In this document: piece after piece, positions 34,072 to 42,029 of the stretch | Layout of the letters: the number at the start of each line of letters is the position of its first letter | Position numbering within the stretch: the stretch's first letter is position 1 | From: Oscillospiraceae bacterium | GTDB lineage: Bacteria; Bacillota; Clostridia; Oscillospirales; Ruminococcaceae | Length of the DNA stretch: 64,000 nucleotides | Assembly: GCA_015067185.1 (NCBI GenBank) | Contig: SVMZ01000005.1 | Location: 51,023-115,022 of the forward strand | Direction: 5' to 3' | The notes under the pieces: generated by a model | Seen by the model: the letters and a program-made list of their open reading frames with translations, nothing else | What the model was told of the DNA's origin: nothing | The model's database searches: none | Made by a program: the position numbers and the translations under genes

Positions 34072-34100
34072 TTGAGCAAACGGCACAGATGTGGTAGAAT
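34072..34100 (+). promoter_or_regulatory. candidate promoter of the zinc-ribbon membrane protein
   Basis: TTGAGC (34072-34077), 17-base spacer, TAGAAT (34095-34100), about 65 bases before the ATG at 34168. Confidence 0.5.
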
Positions 34101-34167
34101 ATTATTTAATATCACAAAATACGACAGGCTGCTGCAGGTCGATAAACATAAGGGACGGGTAAAGAGT

Positions 34168-34509
34168 ATGGATACAATGAAAATGAGAAATATCAGTAAG
34201 TTATTGTTGATCGGTTCCCTGCTGATGATGTTGATAGTGCTGATTGTTGCCGGTTTTGCTCCGTGGTATGTTCCCGCGATATTGGCTTTGGTTGCGGTTT
34301 TAATGGTTGTCGCGTTTTTGGTGCTGACGCTGATGTACTGGCGTTGCCCCAGCTGCAAACTGCGATTTAAGATGTACGATGTCGATTTGGAGCAATCCAA
34401 AATATGCCCGCGCTGTGGTGTCAATTTTGCAGATCCCAATGCTTATCAGGTTGAGTACATCCATAAAGATGCAGACGATGATGCAGATGATGACGAGGAC
34501 GACGAATAA
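34168..34509 (+). CDS. small membrane protein with zinc ribbon and acidic tail
   Basis: A 113-residue protein of unknown function. Two adjacent membrane helices (residues about 10-32 and 35-57) are followed by CPSC and CPRC pairs (a zinc ribbon, about residues 60-85) and a tail that is almost entirely Asp and Glu. The topology suggests the ribbon and tail are cytoplasmic. I chose ATG 34168; its ribosome site is weak (GGGACGGG). It is separated from the lipoprotein gene by 123 bases and may have its own promoter. Confidence 0.7.
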   Translation: MDTMKMRNISKLLLIGSLLMMLIVLIVAGFAPWYVPAILALVAVLMVVAFLVLTLMYWRCPSCKLRFKMYDVDLEQSKICPRCGVNFADPNAYQVEYIHKDADDDADDDEDDE

Positions 34510-34529
34510 TTCGGTATACAGAATAATGA

Positions 34530-34560
34530 AAAGCGGTATGGCTAAAAACCATACCGCTTT
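34530..34560. terminator. bidirectional terminator
   Basis: AAAGCGGTATGG (34530-34541) and CCATACCGCTTT (34549-34560) pair perfectly around 7 bases, between convergent genes; a T-run occurs downstream on the plus strand after AAAA. Confidence 0.8.
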
Positions 34561-34569
34561 AAAATTTTT

Positions 34570-35103
34570 TCAAGGTAATCTGCCGCCGGAATTTTGTGAA
34601 TCCGCAGAATCTTGCAGGAGCATTTGGAAAAATTCTGCGAGGGGGACAGAGGATAAATGATCTGCTCCTCCTGCAGAGTAGATAAGCTGCCCTGCCGGCT
34701 CTTCAAAAACAAGATAAAAAGAGGTGTTGTATATGAGTAGACAGGAAAAAGTAAGGTGAGCTTTTTCGGCAGAAGAAAAAGCAGCATCAAAATGAGACCA
34801 ACTGTGCTCCCAATATTTTTCCACTGCCCCGCTGTGTTCCCAGGGATAGGCAGGAAAAGAGATATGCAGATCAACGGGAGTGTTGTTGGACATAATTAAG
34901 TGCCCCACAGAATCGAAAAGAAGTTTTCCGCCGATAACGGTGATACGCCGGATGGGAATGCCTTTTTCTGATGAAGAAAAGGTGAGCTGTTGAGGAAACT
35001 CTGTAACAGAAGCGCTGTTGGCTGGTGTCTTGCTGCAGCTGCTTAAAAGCAGAGAGAAAGAGAGAAGAAAAATAGCAAACAGAAAACGAAAACGGATAAA
35101 CAT
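34570..35103 (-). CDS. small lipoprotein of unknown function
   Basis: A 177-residue protein with a clear signal peptide and lipobox (FSLLLSSC, Cys near residue 23). The mature part is mostly beta-strand-like and contains three Trp in a short span (YPWEHSGAVEKYWEHSWSH). No family is recognised. ATG 35103 has AGGAGGG about 8 bases upstream, which rules out the longer frame. It follows the DUF4838 gene on the same strand but behind an intrinsic terminator, so it needs read-through or a weak promoter in the 40 bases between. Confidence 0.7.
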   Translation of the reverse strand: MFIRFRFLFAIFLLSFSLLLSSCSKTPANSASVTEFPQQLTFSSSEKGIPIRRITVIGGKLLFDSVGHLIMSNNTPVDLHISFPAYPWEHSGAVEKYWEHSWSHFDAAFSSAEKAHLTFSCLLIYNTSFYLVFEEPAGQLIYSAGGADHLSSVPLAEFFQMLLQDSADSQNSGGRLP

Positions 35104-35140
35104 AGTAATTCCCTCCTGTTTTGAAGATACTTGCAGTAAG

Positions 35141-35200
35141 AAAAAAGTGATGCCGCCTGTTATACCAAGATATATGGCTTCTATGGTATAACGGGCGGCA
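35141..35200 (-). terminator. terminator after the DUF4838 gene
   Basis: On the minus strand a 17-bp stem (35200-35184 with 35167-35151, one wobble) is followed by TCACTTTTTT. It ends 37 bases before the lipoprotein start. Confidence 0.85.
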
Positions 35201-35229
35201 GGCGCGCAAAGGGACAATGAAATATTAAT

Positions 35230-37197
35230 TTATTGGGTAATAGGGTTACGATTGAGATTTTTTGACGGAATCAGCTTGCCGCGGCAGGAATAGATGAAGA
35301 GGAAATGATCGTAATAACGTTCCAGAGCAATCTCTCTTCGGGAGAATTCGTCAATCATTTCCAGAGAAAGGGAAGCTGCAGATTCATCATCGCCAAGAGC
35401 ACGCTTTTCTGCAATGGCAGCAATCATGTTCAGTTGGTCGATATGTTCACGGAGCAGCCGCCAGGCGACGGAAGCAGCGCGTCGGGGCTGATTGATGTTA
35501 GCGGCGATAACCGGTGCAAAAGCAGCGGTGATCTTACTGGTTTCAGCAATTCTTGTGGCATAGGCAGGGTTATACAGCGGGCTGACGGTTTTATCCGCAC
35601 TGCAGAGTCCGGAGAGAAAAGCAAAATCAAGATGATCGCGGATGTTTTCAAGATAACGGACAACCTCACGCCAGTTTTCACCGAAAGCATGGCTAAAGTA
35701 GTCTTCGGTCAGTTCTTCAAAGCTGACAGAGCTGTCATATAGGGTTTCACCGTAGACATAGAAAGGAAAACCGGTGGGGAAGTAACTGCGCTGGGAGCCA
35801 TCCTCCACAATGCCGCTGAGTCCCTGTTTTTTCAGTGCACGGATATCGTCGTAGAGCAGTCTGGCCAGATACATGCCACTGGGATCATAGTATTGGGTAC
35901 GCCAGAAATGATATTCATAGCAGAAGGTGTCTCCTGACCAGAGTTTTTGCCATTCCTTCAGATAACCGAGGCAGGCGGACATTCCGTCAGGAAGATGGTT
36001 GTTATTGAGTTGGAAGGGCTTAATCCGGGAGAGATCTGCGTCTTCGCCATAAGTTTCGGTATAAGTTCGGCTGATAGGGGCGAACAGCATGGTGAACCGA
36101 TCGGGATTATTGAGCTTTTCTTCCTTGGGGGCCCAGAAGGTCTCTGTATAAACAATGAATACAAGATGGGTATCCAGGCCGCGTTTGGTTAGAAGTTTAT
36201 CTGTTTCATTCAACAGCATAACATACCAGTCGGAAGGTGTTTTTTTACGGCAGTTATCGCATTCACAGTGGTTATGGGTGCCGTCGGAAAGCCAGATGTG
36301 GAGATAATCCACATTGTTTTGTTTGGCCGCATAGTCGGCAATGTATTCCGACATAATTTGTCTGGCTTTGGGGTTGGACATGCAGATATTGGTATCCAGT
36401 GGCCTGCGGAACAATGCGCGGATACCGTTGACCTGAGCAAGGTACTGGAAGGATTCTTCAGGGATAAAGTCAACTTTGGGGCGAATTAAGCCGCGTGTTA
36501 AGCCGTTGGAACTGTCGATGCCGAAGGGTTCGGCAGTCCAACCGTGTCCCATATCGTGGTAGTGAAGGCCGCGTTTCTGAATTTCAACTTCGCACTGTCT
36601 TTTCCACTGCAGCACAATTTCGTTGTTGATGGGTTCCGGTTCGCGCAGGGTATTTTCGTCATGATTATAATAGGAATTATAATAGGCTGAGGGAATATCA
36701 AACTCCAGCATATAGGTATTCATGCCGATCTTGGGAGTGAAATCAATGGTTTCCAGCATGTTTTGCTGATATTCTGCTCCCTCATTGCACTGTCCGCGGT
36801 AACGGTGGTCGGCAAGTTTTCGGTAGGATACTGCCGGCAAAGAATCGATTGTAGGGATCCATTCGCCGTCCACGCCTGGGAAAAGCCAGCGGCAGCCGCA
36901 AAAACGCAGATAACGATATACGGCAATCAGCAGAGCACCGGGATTGGAGCCTGCGATAATACCCCCTTCTTTATCGGTGCTGATGTAGATGATATCATCC
37001 TTTTGGGGATCGGCAGCATCGGAAATATCCAGATCTAAATCGGTCATAAGGCCCAAGCGGAAAGCATTGACAGCATCGGGACGATAAGCAATGGGAATTT
37101 CTCCGCAGCGGGGCATCATCATGCGAAGATACTTTTTCAGCTCTTCTGCAGCAAAATCCACTGTTGGGTTAGAGGTAATTTTAAAAATAGAGTACAT
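35230..37197 (-). CDS. DUF4838 domain protein (glycoside-hydrolase-like)
   Basis: A 655-residue protein. Residues about 8-120 form the GH20b/GH67N-like alpha/beta domain (PTVDFAAEELKKYLRMMMPRC, GALLIAVYRYLRF). The central part is a TIM-barrel-like DUF4838 domain with HDMGHGWTAEPFG, YLHIWLSDGTHNHCECDNC and YEYHFWRTQYYD; the Cys-rich CECDNC is typical. A helical tail ends the protein. DUF4838 proteins are presumed sugar-active and are common in polysaccharide-degrading gut bacteria, but the catalytic residues are not established. No signal peptide. ATG 37197 has AAAGGAGG 8 bases upstream. Monocistronic with its own promoter. Confidence 0.83.
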   Translation of the reverse strand: MYSIFKITSNPTVDFAAEELKKYLRMMMPRCGEIPIAYRPDAVNAFRLGLMTDLDLDISDAADPQKDDIIYISTDKEGGIIAGSNPGALLIAVYRYLRFCGCRWLFPGVDGEWIPTIDSLPAVSYRKLADHRYRGQCNEGAEYQQNMLETIDFTPKIGMNTYMLEFDIPSAYYNSYYNHDENTLREPEPINNEIVLQWKRQCEVEIQKRGLHYHDMGHGWTAEPFGIDSSNGLTRGLIRPKVDFIPEESFQYLAQVNGIRALFRRPLDTNICMSNPKARQIMSEYIADYAAKQNNVDYLHIWLSDGTHNHCECDNCRKKTPSDWYVMLLNETDKLLTKRGLDTHLVFIVYTETFWAPKEEKLNNPDRFTMLFAPISRTYTETYGEDADLSRIKPFQLNNNHLPDGMSACLGYLKEWQKLWSGDTFCYEYHFWRTQYYDPSGMYLARLLYDDIRALKKQGLSGIVEDGSQRSYFPTGFPFYVYGETLYDSSVSFEELTEDYFSHAFGENWREVVRYLENIRDHLDFAFLSGLCSADKTVSPLYNPAYATRIAETSKITAAFAPVIAANINQPRRAASVAWRLLREHIDQLNMIAAIAEKRALGDDESAASLSLEMIDEFSRREIALERYYDHFLFIYSCRGKLIPSKNLNRNPITQ

Positions 37198-37219
37198 ATT
37201 CAGGACCTCCTTTTGGGGT

Positions 37220-37248
37220 ATTCTAACACGAGGGGGGGAAAATTGCAA
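37220..37248 (-). promoter_or_regulatory. promoter of the DUF4838 gene
   Basis: On the minus strand, TTGCAA (37248-37243), 17-base spacer, TAGAAT (37225-37220), close before the ribosome site. Confidence 0.75.
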
Positions 37249-37308
37249 GGCAAAGACAACAACGAGAACATCAGGACATCAAAACGGAATGAAGAAATGA
37301 AAAAGTAT

Positions 37309-37857
37309 TCAGTTCAATGATTTTGTTACAGGGACATAAGCGTAGGAAAGAGCATGTGCATGATGGTACATTTCAATTTCCTGTGCGCCGTTGGCTGCAA
37401 CAGAATATCCGTAAGCTGTCATATTGTCTTTTATAAAACCGAAAAGTTCCCAAAGTTCACAGGTCTCACGGTTAAAGGCGGCAAGAGCAATTTCTCTGGT
37501 GTTTAAAAGTCGGATATACAGGGAGGCGGGCATGATATACACGTCATGAGAAGGATTTTGCCTCTCGGTTAAAACCTGATTGGCAAAGCAGATTCCTCGG
37601 GGAACGGCACCGTTTTGCCAGTAATCAATGCTGATACAGCAATCCCAACCGGGATTGGCAGGTGAATTTTTAGGAATATGGCAGTTGGATTGATAATGCT
37701 GAAGCAGAGCAGGAATATCCGGTTCATCGGTATTATCCTTGGCATAGCCCAGTGTTCCGCACCAAATGGTTGCAGGAAGCAAAACAAGTTCAGCAGGAAT
37801 GCCGGCTATTTCAATTTTTTGCATCAAGGTTTCACCAAAAACAGCAGAAGTAAACAT
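37309..37857 (-). CDS. GyrI-like small-molecule-binding protein
   Basis: A 182-residue protein whose pattern fits the AraC effector-binding/GyrI-like (SOUL-fold) domain: a first half with DCCISIDYWQ and VYIMPASLYIRLLN, and a second half with CELWELFGFIKDNMTAYGY, then EIEMYHH and SYAYVPV as the closing strand. Such stand-alone domains bind hydrophobic or cationic compounds and can act as drug sinks or esterases. There is no DNA-binding part. ATG has GGGAGAG 6 bases upstream. It follows the methyltransferase gene by 56 bases. The assignment rests on motif pattern only. Confidence 0.6.
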   Translation of the reverse strand: MFTSAVFGETLMQKIEIAGIPAELVLLPATIWCGTLGYAKDNTDEPDIPALLQHYQSNCHIPKNSPANPGWDCCISIDYWQNGAVPRGICFANQVLTERQNPSHDVYIMPASLYIRLLNTREIALAAFNRETCELWELFGFIKDNMTAYGYSVAANGAQEIEMYHHAHALSYAYVPVTKSLN

Positions 37858-37913
37858 ACAGATCTCTCCCGGATGATTTTAAAATAATGAGTAAAAAACA
37901 TAAGGATTCAGAG

Positions 37914-38663
37914 TCAAGGCTTAACGGCGCGGCTTGCCCAAAAAGAAGGGATATTCAGCTCATGCAGATAACCGACACCATTGGTATCTTCATAGAGGGA
38001 AGTAAGGCAAAAACCGGATTCCAACTGTCCTCCCAGCTGCTCTTCCAGTGTGTGTGAAAACTGAACGCCGCCATTCTCTTCAATGGCGCGCTGCATAAGA
38101 AGCGGTTCTGAGAGCGGGTTGTAGGGAAGTTTGTTGACAATGGTGCGCTCATCGTCACCGACAATAAAGTTAATACCGTTATCCAGTCCGGCCAGCAGGA
38201 TTCCCCCATGTTTCAGAATGCGGAAGCATTCTTTCCAGATGGGAAGGACCTCATGAACATAGCAGTTGGAAACAGGGTGAAAGATGATGTCAAAAGTTTC
38301 GTCGGCAAAGGGAAGGGGCTGGGTCATATCGGCACGGAGAATTTCTATAGCATACCCTTCCTGCTCAGAAAGCCGGCGTTCACTTGCCAACTGCTGTTCG
38401 GAATAATCCAGCACCGTACAGATAGCACCCTGCGCAGCGAAAATCGGCATCTGCTGACCGCCGCCGCTGGCAAGCCCCAGCAGGCGTTTGTTTTTTAAGC
38501 TGCCAAACCATTCATGAGGAACCGGTTTGGTAGGGGTGAGAAAGACATTCCAGCATCCGTTCAAAGCAGCGAGATAGGTGTTATGATCAATGGGACGTCC
38601 CCATACCCAACCGTCTTTTACCCATTGGTCTACAGTTTTGGCATTAATATCGGTATAATTCAT
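37914..38663 (-). CDS. class I SAM-dependent methyltransferase
   Basis: The product (249 residues) shows the Rossmann methyltransferase order: motif I LLGLASGGGQQMP (about residue 62), the acidic end of strand 2 (TVLDYSEQQL), motif II/III RADMTQPLPFADETFDIIFHP, and ILKHGGILLAGLDNG. This is the type-11 small-molecule group; the substrate is unknown. GGAGG lies 5 bases before the ATG. It lies between the broken PTS-IIC gene and the GyrI-like gene in one apparent operon. Confidence 0.88.
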   Translation of the reverse strand: MNYTDINAKTVDQWVKDGWVWGRPIDHNTYLAALNGCWNVFLTPTKPVPHEWFGSLKNKRLLGLASGGGQQMPIFAAQGAICTVLDYSEQQLASERRLSEQEGYAIEILRADMTQPLPFADETFDIIFHPVSNCYVHEVLPIWKECFRILKHGGILLAGLDNGINFIVGDDERTIVNKLPYNPLSEPLLMQRAIEENGGVQFSHTLEEQLGGQLESGFCLTSLYEDTNGVGYLHELNIPSFWASRAVKP

Positions 38664-38706
38664 AAATTCCTCCGAATGATGAAAATGAAGAAATAACAGG
38701 GAAAAA

Positions 38707-39788
38707 TCATACTTCCAGCTTCATATCTCCGTTTTTAATTTTGCCGAGACGTCGGAGAATAAAGGCAAACAGCAGCGACAGCAGGGCTGGGAGAATAAAG
38801 TGAAGCAGAAGAACAGAAAGAAGGGTGTCCAGGGTGAAGCCCATAGTAGTGAAGGTGCCGATCTGTCCAACCAGACCGCTGGTGCCCATTCCTGCACCGG
38901 AGGGATTGTTGGTCATTTTAAAGAGTGTGATGGAGATGGGGCCAAGTATAGCAGAGGCAAGAGTGGGAGGGAGAATAATCCAGGGTTTTCTGACGATATT
39001 GGGTACCTGCAGCATGGAGGTACCCAAGCCCTGGGCAATCAAACCGCTGACTTTGTTTTCACGGTAGCTTATGACGGCAAAGCCGATCATTTGGCAGCAG
39101 CAGCCAACCGTGGCAGCACCTGCGGCAAGTCCGTCAAGCTCCAGCATAATGGCGAGTGCGGCACTGGAGATGGGGGCGGTAAGGACAAGCCCCATCACCA
39201 CCGAGTCAATGATGCCCATGAAAAAGGGTTGCATTTCGGTTGCGGCATTGATGATACTGCCAAGTCCGGTCATCAAATAATCGACCAGCGGGCCTATTGT
39301 CTTTGCGGCAAGTATACCGGTAAGAAGAGTAACGGCGGGAGTAACGATGATATCCAGCTTAGTCTCTTTGGAAACAGCCTTGCCAAACTCACATCCAATG
39401 GCAGCGGCAATAAATGCGCCGGCCGGGCCGCCGAAGCTGGAGTAATAACTCCGCAGAACAACACCAGAGGAGGGGCTTTCAACCCGTGAGAAACAGCAAC
39501 ACCGATGGCGGCGCCCATAGCTGCCATAGCAGTGGCACCGAGTTCAGCAAGAAAAGAAGAGATGATGTTTTCGCCAAAGAGTTTGGCGGTTTCTGTTCCG
39601 GCTGTCTTCAGGATCAAACCGATGATCAAAGAGGCAAACAAACCCTGAGCCATTGCGGAAAGTGCCTCCTGAAAGTATCTTTTAGGTGTGAAGATAATAT
39701 TCTTGCGTTTCAGAAAAACGGCAAACGGTGTAAAAAATTTTTTGAGTGTGGTTCGGAGGGAAGTGAAAAAATTTTTGGGGGAATGCAT
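38707..39788 (-). pseudogene. PTS-IIC-type sugar permease (PTS_EIIC_2), frameshifted
   Basis: Two adjacent frames together make one polytopic membrane protein of about 360 residues resembling the PTS_EIIC_2 family. The first part (from ATG 39788) runs through SHGLKAPPLVLFCGVI and then loses the frame. A second frame then reads SSFGGPAGAFIAAAIG, followed further down by LDIIVTPAVTLLTG and the rest of the family sequence to 38707. One base missing near 39439-39443 (ACTCC for ACTTCC on the coding strand) explains it: restoring it gives GVITSSFGGPAGAF. The break may be real inactivation or a sequencing error. AAAGGAG lies 8 bases before the ATG. Confidence 0.75.
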
Positions 39789-39883
39789 GTGTGATCTCCT
39801 TTCAGATCATTGAAAACGTAGGGAGAAAAGGGATATGCAGCAAATAAGAGGAGAAAAGATCCTCAGCTGTATGCTGTGTGATT

Positions 39884-39912
39884 ATTATAGCATATTTATC
39901 GAGTGATTTCGA
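39884..39912 (-). promoter_or_regulatory. extended -10 promoter of PTS-IIC/methyltransferase/GyrI operon
   Basis: On the minus strand, TCGAAA (39912-39907), 17-base spacer ending TGC, then TATAAT (39889-39884). The region 39913-40077 on the other side holds nothing else I recognise. Confidence 0.7.
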
Positions 39913-40077
39913 GCATAAGAGGAAAAAAATTGAAAGGCAGCGCATTTTTGAAAAATAAAGTTTTCTACCATGGAGTGAACTGAAGTGAATCAACCATAAA
40001 AGGGAAATTTATCATGAATATCCGGAATTTAAAATGTGTCAAAAAAATAAATTTGTATTGGTTTGGGGGTAAAGATA

Positions 40078-40106
40078 TTGCATATATGAAAAAAAAAGGT
40101 TATTAT
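40078..40106 (+). promoter_or_regulatory. promoter of the pseudokinase gene
   Basis: TTGCAT (40078-40083), 17-base A-rich spacer, TATTAT (40101-40106). Confidence 0.6.
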
Positions 40107-40167
40107 ATAGTAGAAGAGCTATGCAATCATGCTGATGCTGCCATCTTCGGAGAGGATGATTACATAT

Positions 40168-41898
40168 ATGATGAATAACGGACTGGATCTTTGTATGCGT
40201 TGTATGTCCAGAATGGGTGAAAACGGCAGATGTACTGTTTGCGCAAGTCCCAAAGATATACCTTATGATAGTGCGCATCTTGTTCCCGGCACATTGCTGA
40301 AAACAAGATACGTGGTGGGAATGGCCACCTTTGAGGATGCGGAAGGTGTAACATATATCGGTTACGATATAAATGCCAAATGCAAGGTTACCGTGAAGGA
40401 ATATTTTCCGAGAGAGATTTGTTCGAGAGATGAGTATACACTTGAAGTTATGCCGAAAAGCGGCTATGAGGCTGCGTTCAAGTCTCTGATGCTGGATTTT
40501 GAAGAATTGAACAGAAAGCTGATGACATTGGGCAATATGGAGTGCATGATCCCTGTTATCGATACGTTTCGGGAGAATGACACGGTATATGCCATTTCAA
40601 GAAATGTCAATGCTGTTATATTGGAGGAGGCTCTTGCCGAAAATGGCGGAGAAATGACCTGGGCACAGGTGAAAAAGCTCTTTTTGCCTGTGTTGGAGAC
40701 ACTCTCCGCGTTGCATGCAAAGGGTATTGTACATCGGGGAATTTCTCCGCGAACCCTGTTGGTGGATGCAAACGGCAATATCAATATTTCGGGTTTTTGT
40801 ATCGCAGAGGCAAGGAGTGCTCAAAGTGAGATTGATGCCAGCCTCTATGCCGGATACAGTGCTCCGGAACAGTATCAGGCAGATGGTTTGCAGGGAAGCT
40901 GGACTGATGTTTACTCGGTTTCTGCTGTTTTGTATCGGGCACTTTCGGGAACACGTCCTCCAGAAAGTAATGAACGTAAAATAAAGGATAATCTTATCCC
41001 GGTTGCCGAACTAAATGCTGCCGTGCCGCAGAATGTTTCGGATGCGGTGTTTGAAGGCATGTTGGTTTACACAAAGTCCAGGCTTCAGACGATTGATCAG
41101 CTTATTTCCGGACTGCTCAGCGCAGGCGGAAGCCATACGGCTGTATTTGTTGCTCAGGATAAGACAAAACCAAAGCAAAAAGAGGAGAAAAAGCAGCAGA
41201 CAGCCAAAGCTGAGCCGAATTTTATCCAGAAATATGCCCGCCGGGGTATGCCTTATGGCGGAATAGCCTGTCTTATTACCATGGTTATTCTGATCGTGGT
41301 CGGAGGTATGATCCTCTACGCCCAGTATCAGCGGATAGAAGAGGAGAAAGGTGTCACAATCTCAGAGCTTTCCGATATTGATATTGACGAACTGGCAGGA
41401 ACAATCAGCAAGGTACCGGATTTTGTCGGACAGTATATCGAGACAGTGAAATCAAATTCGGAATATGCAGACTGTTTCCGTTTTGCATTTGAATATGACT
41501 ATAATGACAGTTTTCCGGAAGGAATTGTCTACGACCAGTCGATTAAGAAAGATACTGCACTCGAGAAAAATAAAAAGTTAAGCATAACGCTGTATGTCAG
41601 CCAGGGTTCTCAGTATGAGGAGATGCCGGATCTGGTTGGAAGCACTCTTGACTATGCCATGAAGGTATTGGATGATATGGGTGTATACTATAAGGTAATG
41701 CCGATTGCCAGCGAAGAGGGAGAGCCCGGATTTGTTCTGAGAACCAATAAAGGTGAAGGTGAAAAAATTGATACCAACGTGGATGTAATCATCCTGTTTG
41801 TAAAGGAAGAGGTTACCGAAGAAGAAAAGCCAGGTAAAGGCGGACTCAGCGGCGGTGTCAAGTTGGAGACTACAACGGATGATGAAGAACAGGAATAA
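40168..41898 (+). CDS. PASTA-domain membrane pseudokinase with N-terminal zinc ribbon
   Basis: A 576-residue protein built like a PrkC/Stk receptor kinase. It has an N-terminal Cys cluster (LCMRCMSRMGENGRCTVC), a kinase-like domain (about 35-315), one membrane helix (about 364-385), then at least two PASTA-like repeats. The beta-3 Lys is kept (VTVKEYFP, Lys77), as are APE (SAPEQ) and the alpha-F Asp (TDVYSV). But the catalytic HRD is HRG (189-191), the metal-binding Asn is Thr, and DFG is SGF (208-210). All three catalytic positions are lost, so it should not transfer phosphate. Start: ATG 40168 has GGAGAGG about 12 bases upstream; ATG at 40129, 40135 and 40171 are alternatives. Confidence 0.85.
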   Translation: MMNNGLDLCMRCMSRMGENGRCTVCASPKDIPYDSAHLVPGTLLKTRYVVGMATFEDAEGVTYIGYDINAKCKVTVKEYFPREICSRDEYTLEVMPKSGYEAAFKSLMLDFEELNRKLMTLGNMECMIPVIDTFRENDTVYAISRNVNAVILEEALAENGGEMTWAQVKKLFLPVLETLSALHAKGIVHRGISPRTLLVDANGNINISGFCIAEARSAQSEIDASLYAGYSAPEQYQADGLQGSWTDVYSVSAVLYRALSGTRPPESNERKIKDNLIPVAELNAAVPQNVSDAVFEGMLVYTKSRLQTIDQLISGLLSAGGSHTAVFVAQDKTKPKQKEEKKQQTAKAEPNFIQKYARRGMPYGGIACLITMVILIVVGGMILYAQYQRIEEEKGVTISELSDIDIDELAGTISKVPDFVGQYIETVKSNSEYADCFRFAFEYDYNDSFPEGIVYDQSIKKDTALEKNKKLSITLYVSQGSQYEEMPDLVGSTLDYAMKVLDDMGVYYKVMPIASEEGEPGFVLRTNKGEGEKIDTNVDVIILFVKEEVTEEEKPGKGGLSGGVKLETTTDDEEQE

Positions 41899-41933
41899 CT
41901 CTGCCTGGATGACAGTAACGTGAAGATGATTGC

Positions 41934-41980
41934 CGCAAAGGTGCAGTGTGAAAAGGCTGCATCTTTGCGTGTTTGTGTTT
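41934..41980 (+). terminator. terminator between the pseudokinase and miaB
   Basis: CGCAAAGGTGCAG (41934-41946) and CTGCATCTTTGCG (41957-41969) pair with one wobble around 10 bases, followed by a T-rich tail. Confidence 0.8.
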
Positions 41981-42029
41981 TTGTATCCGGTTGAGAAAAA
42001 TGCCGGATCTTATTGACGGAGGAAAAAAT

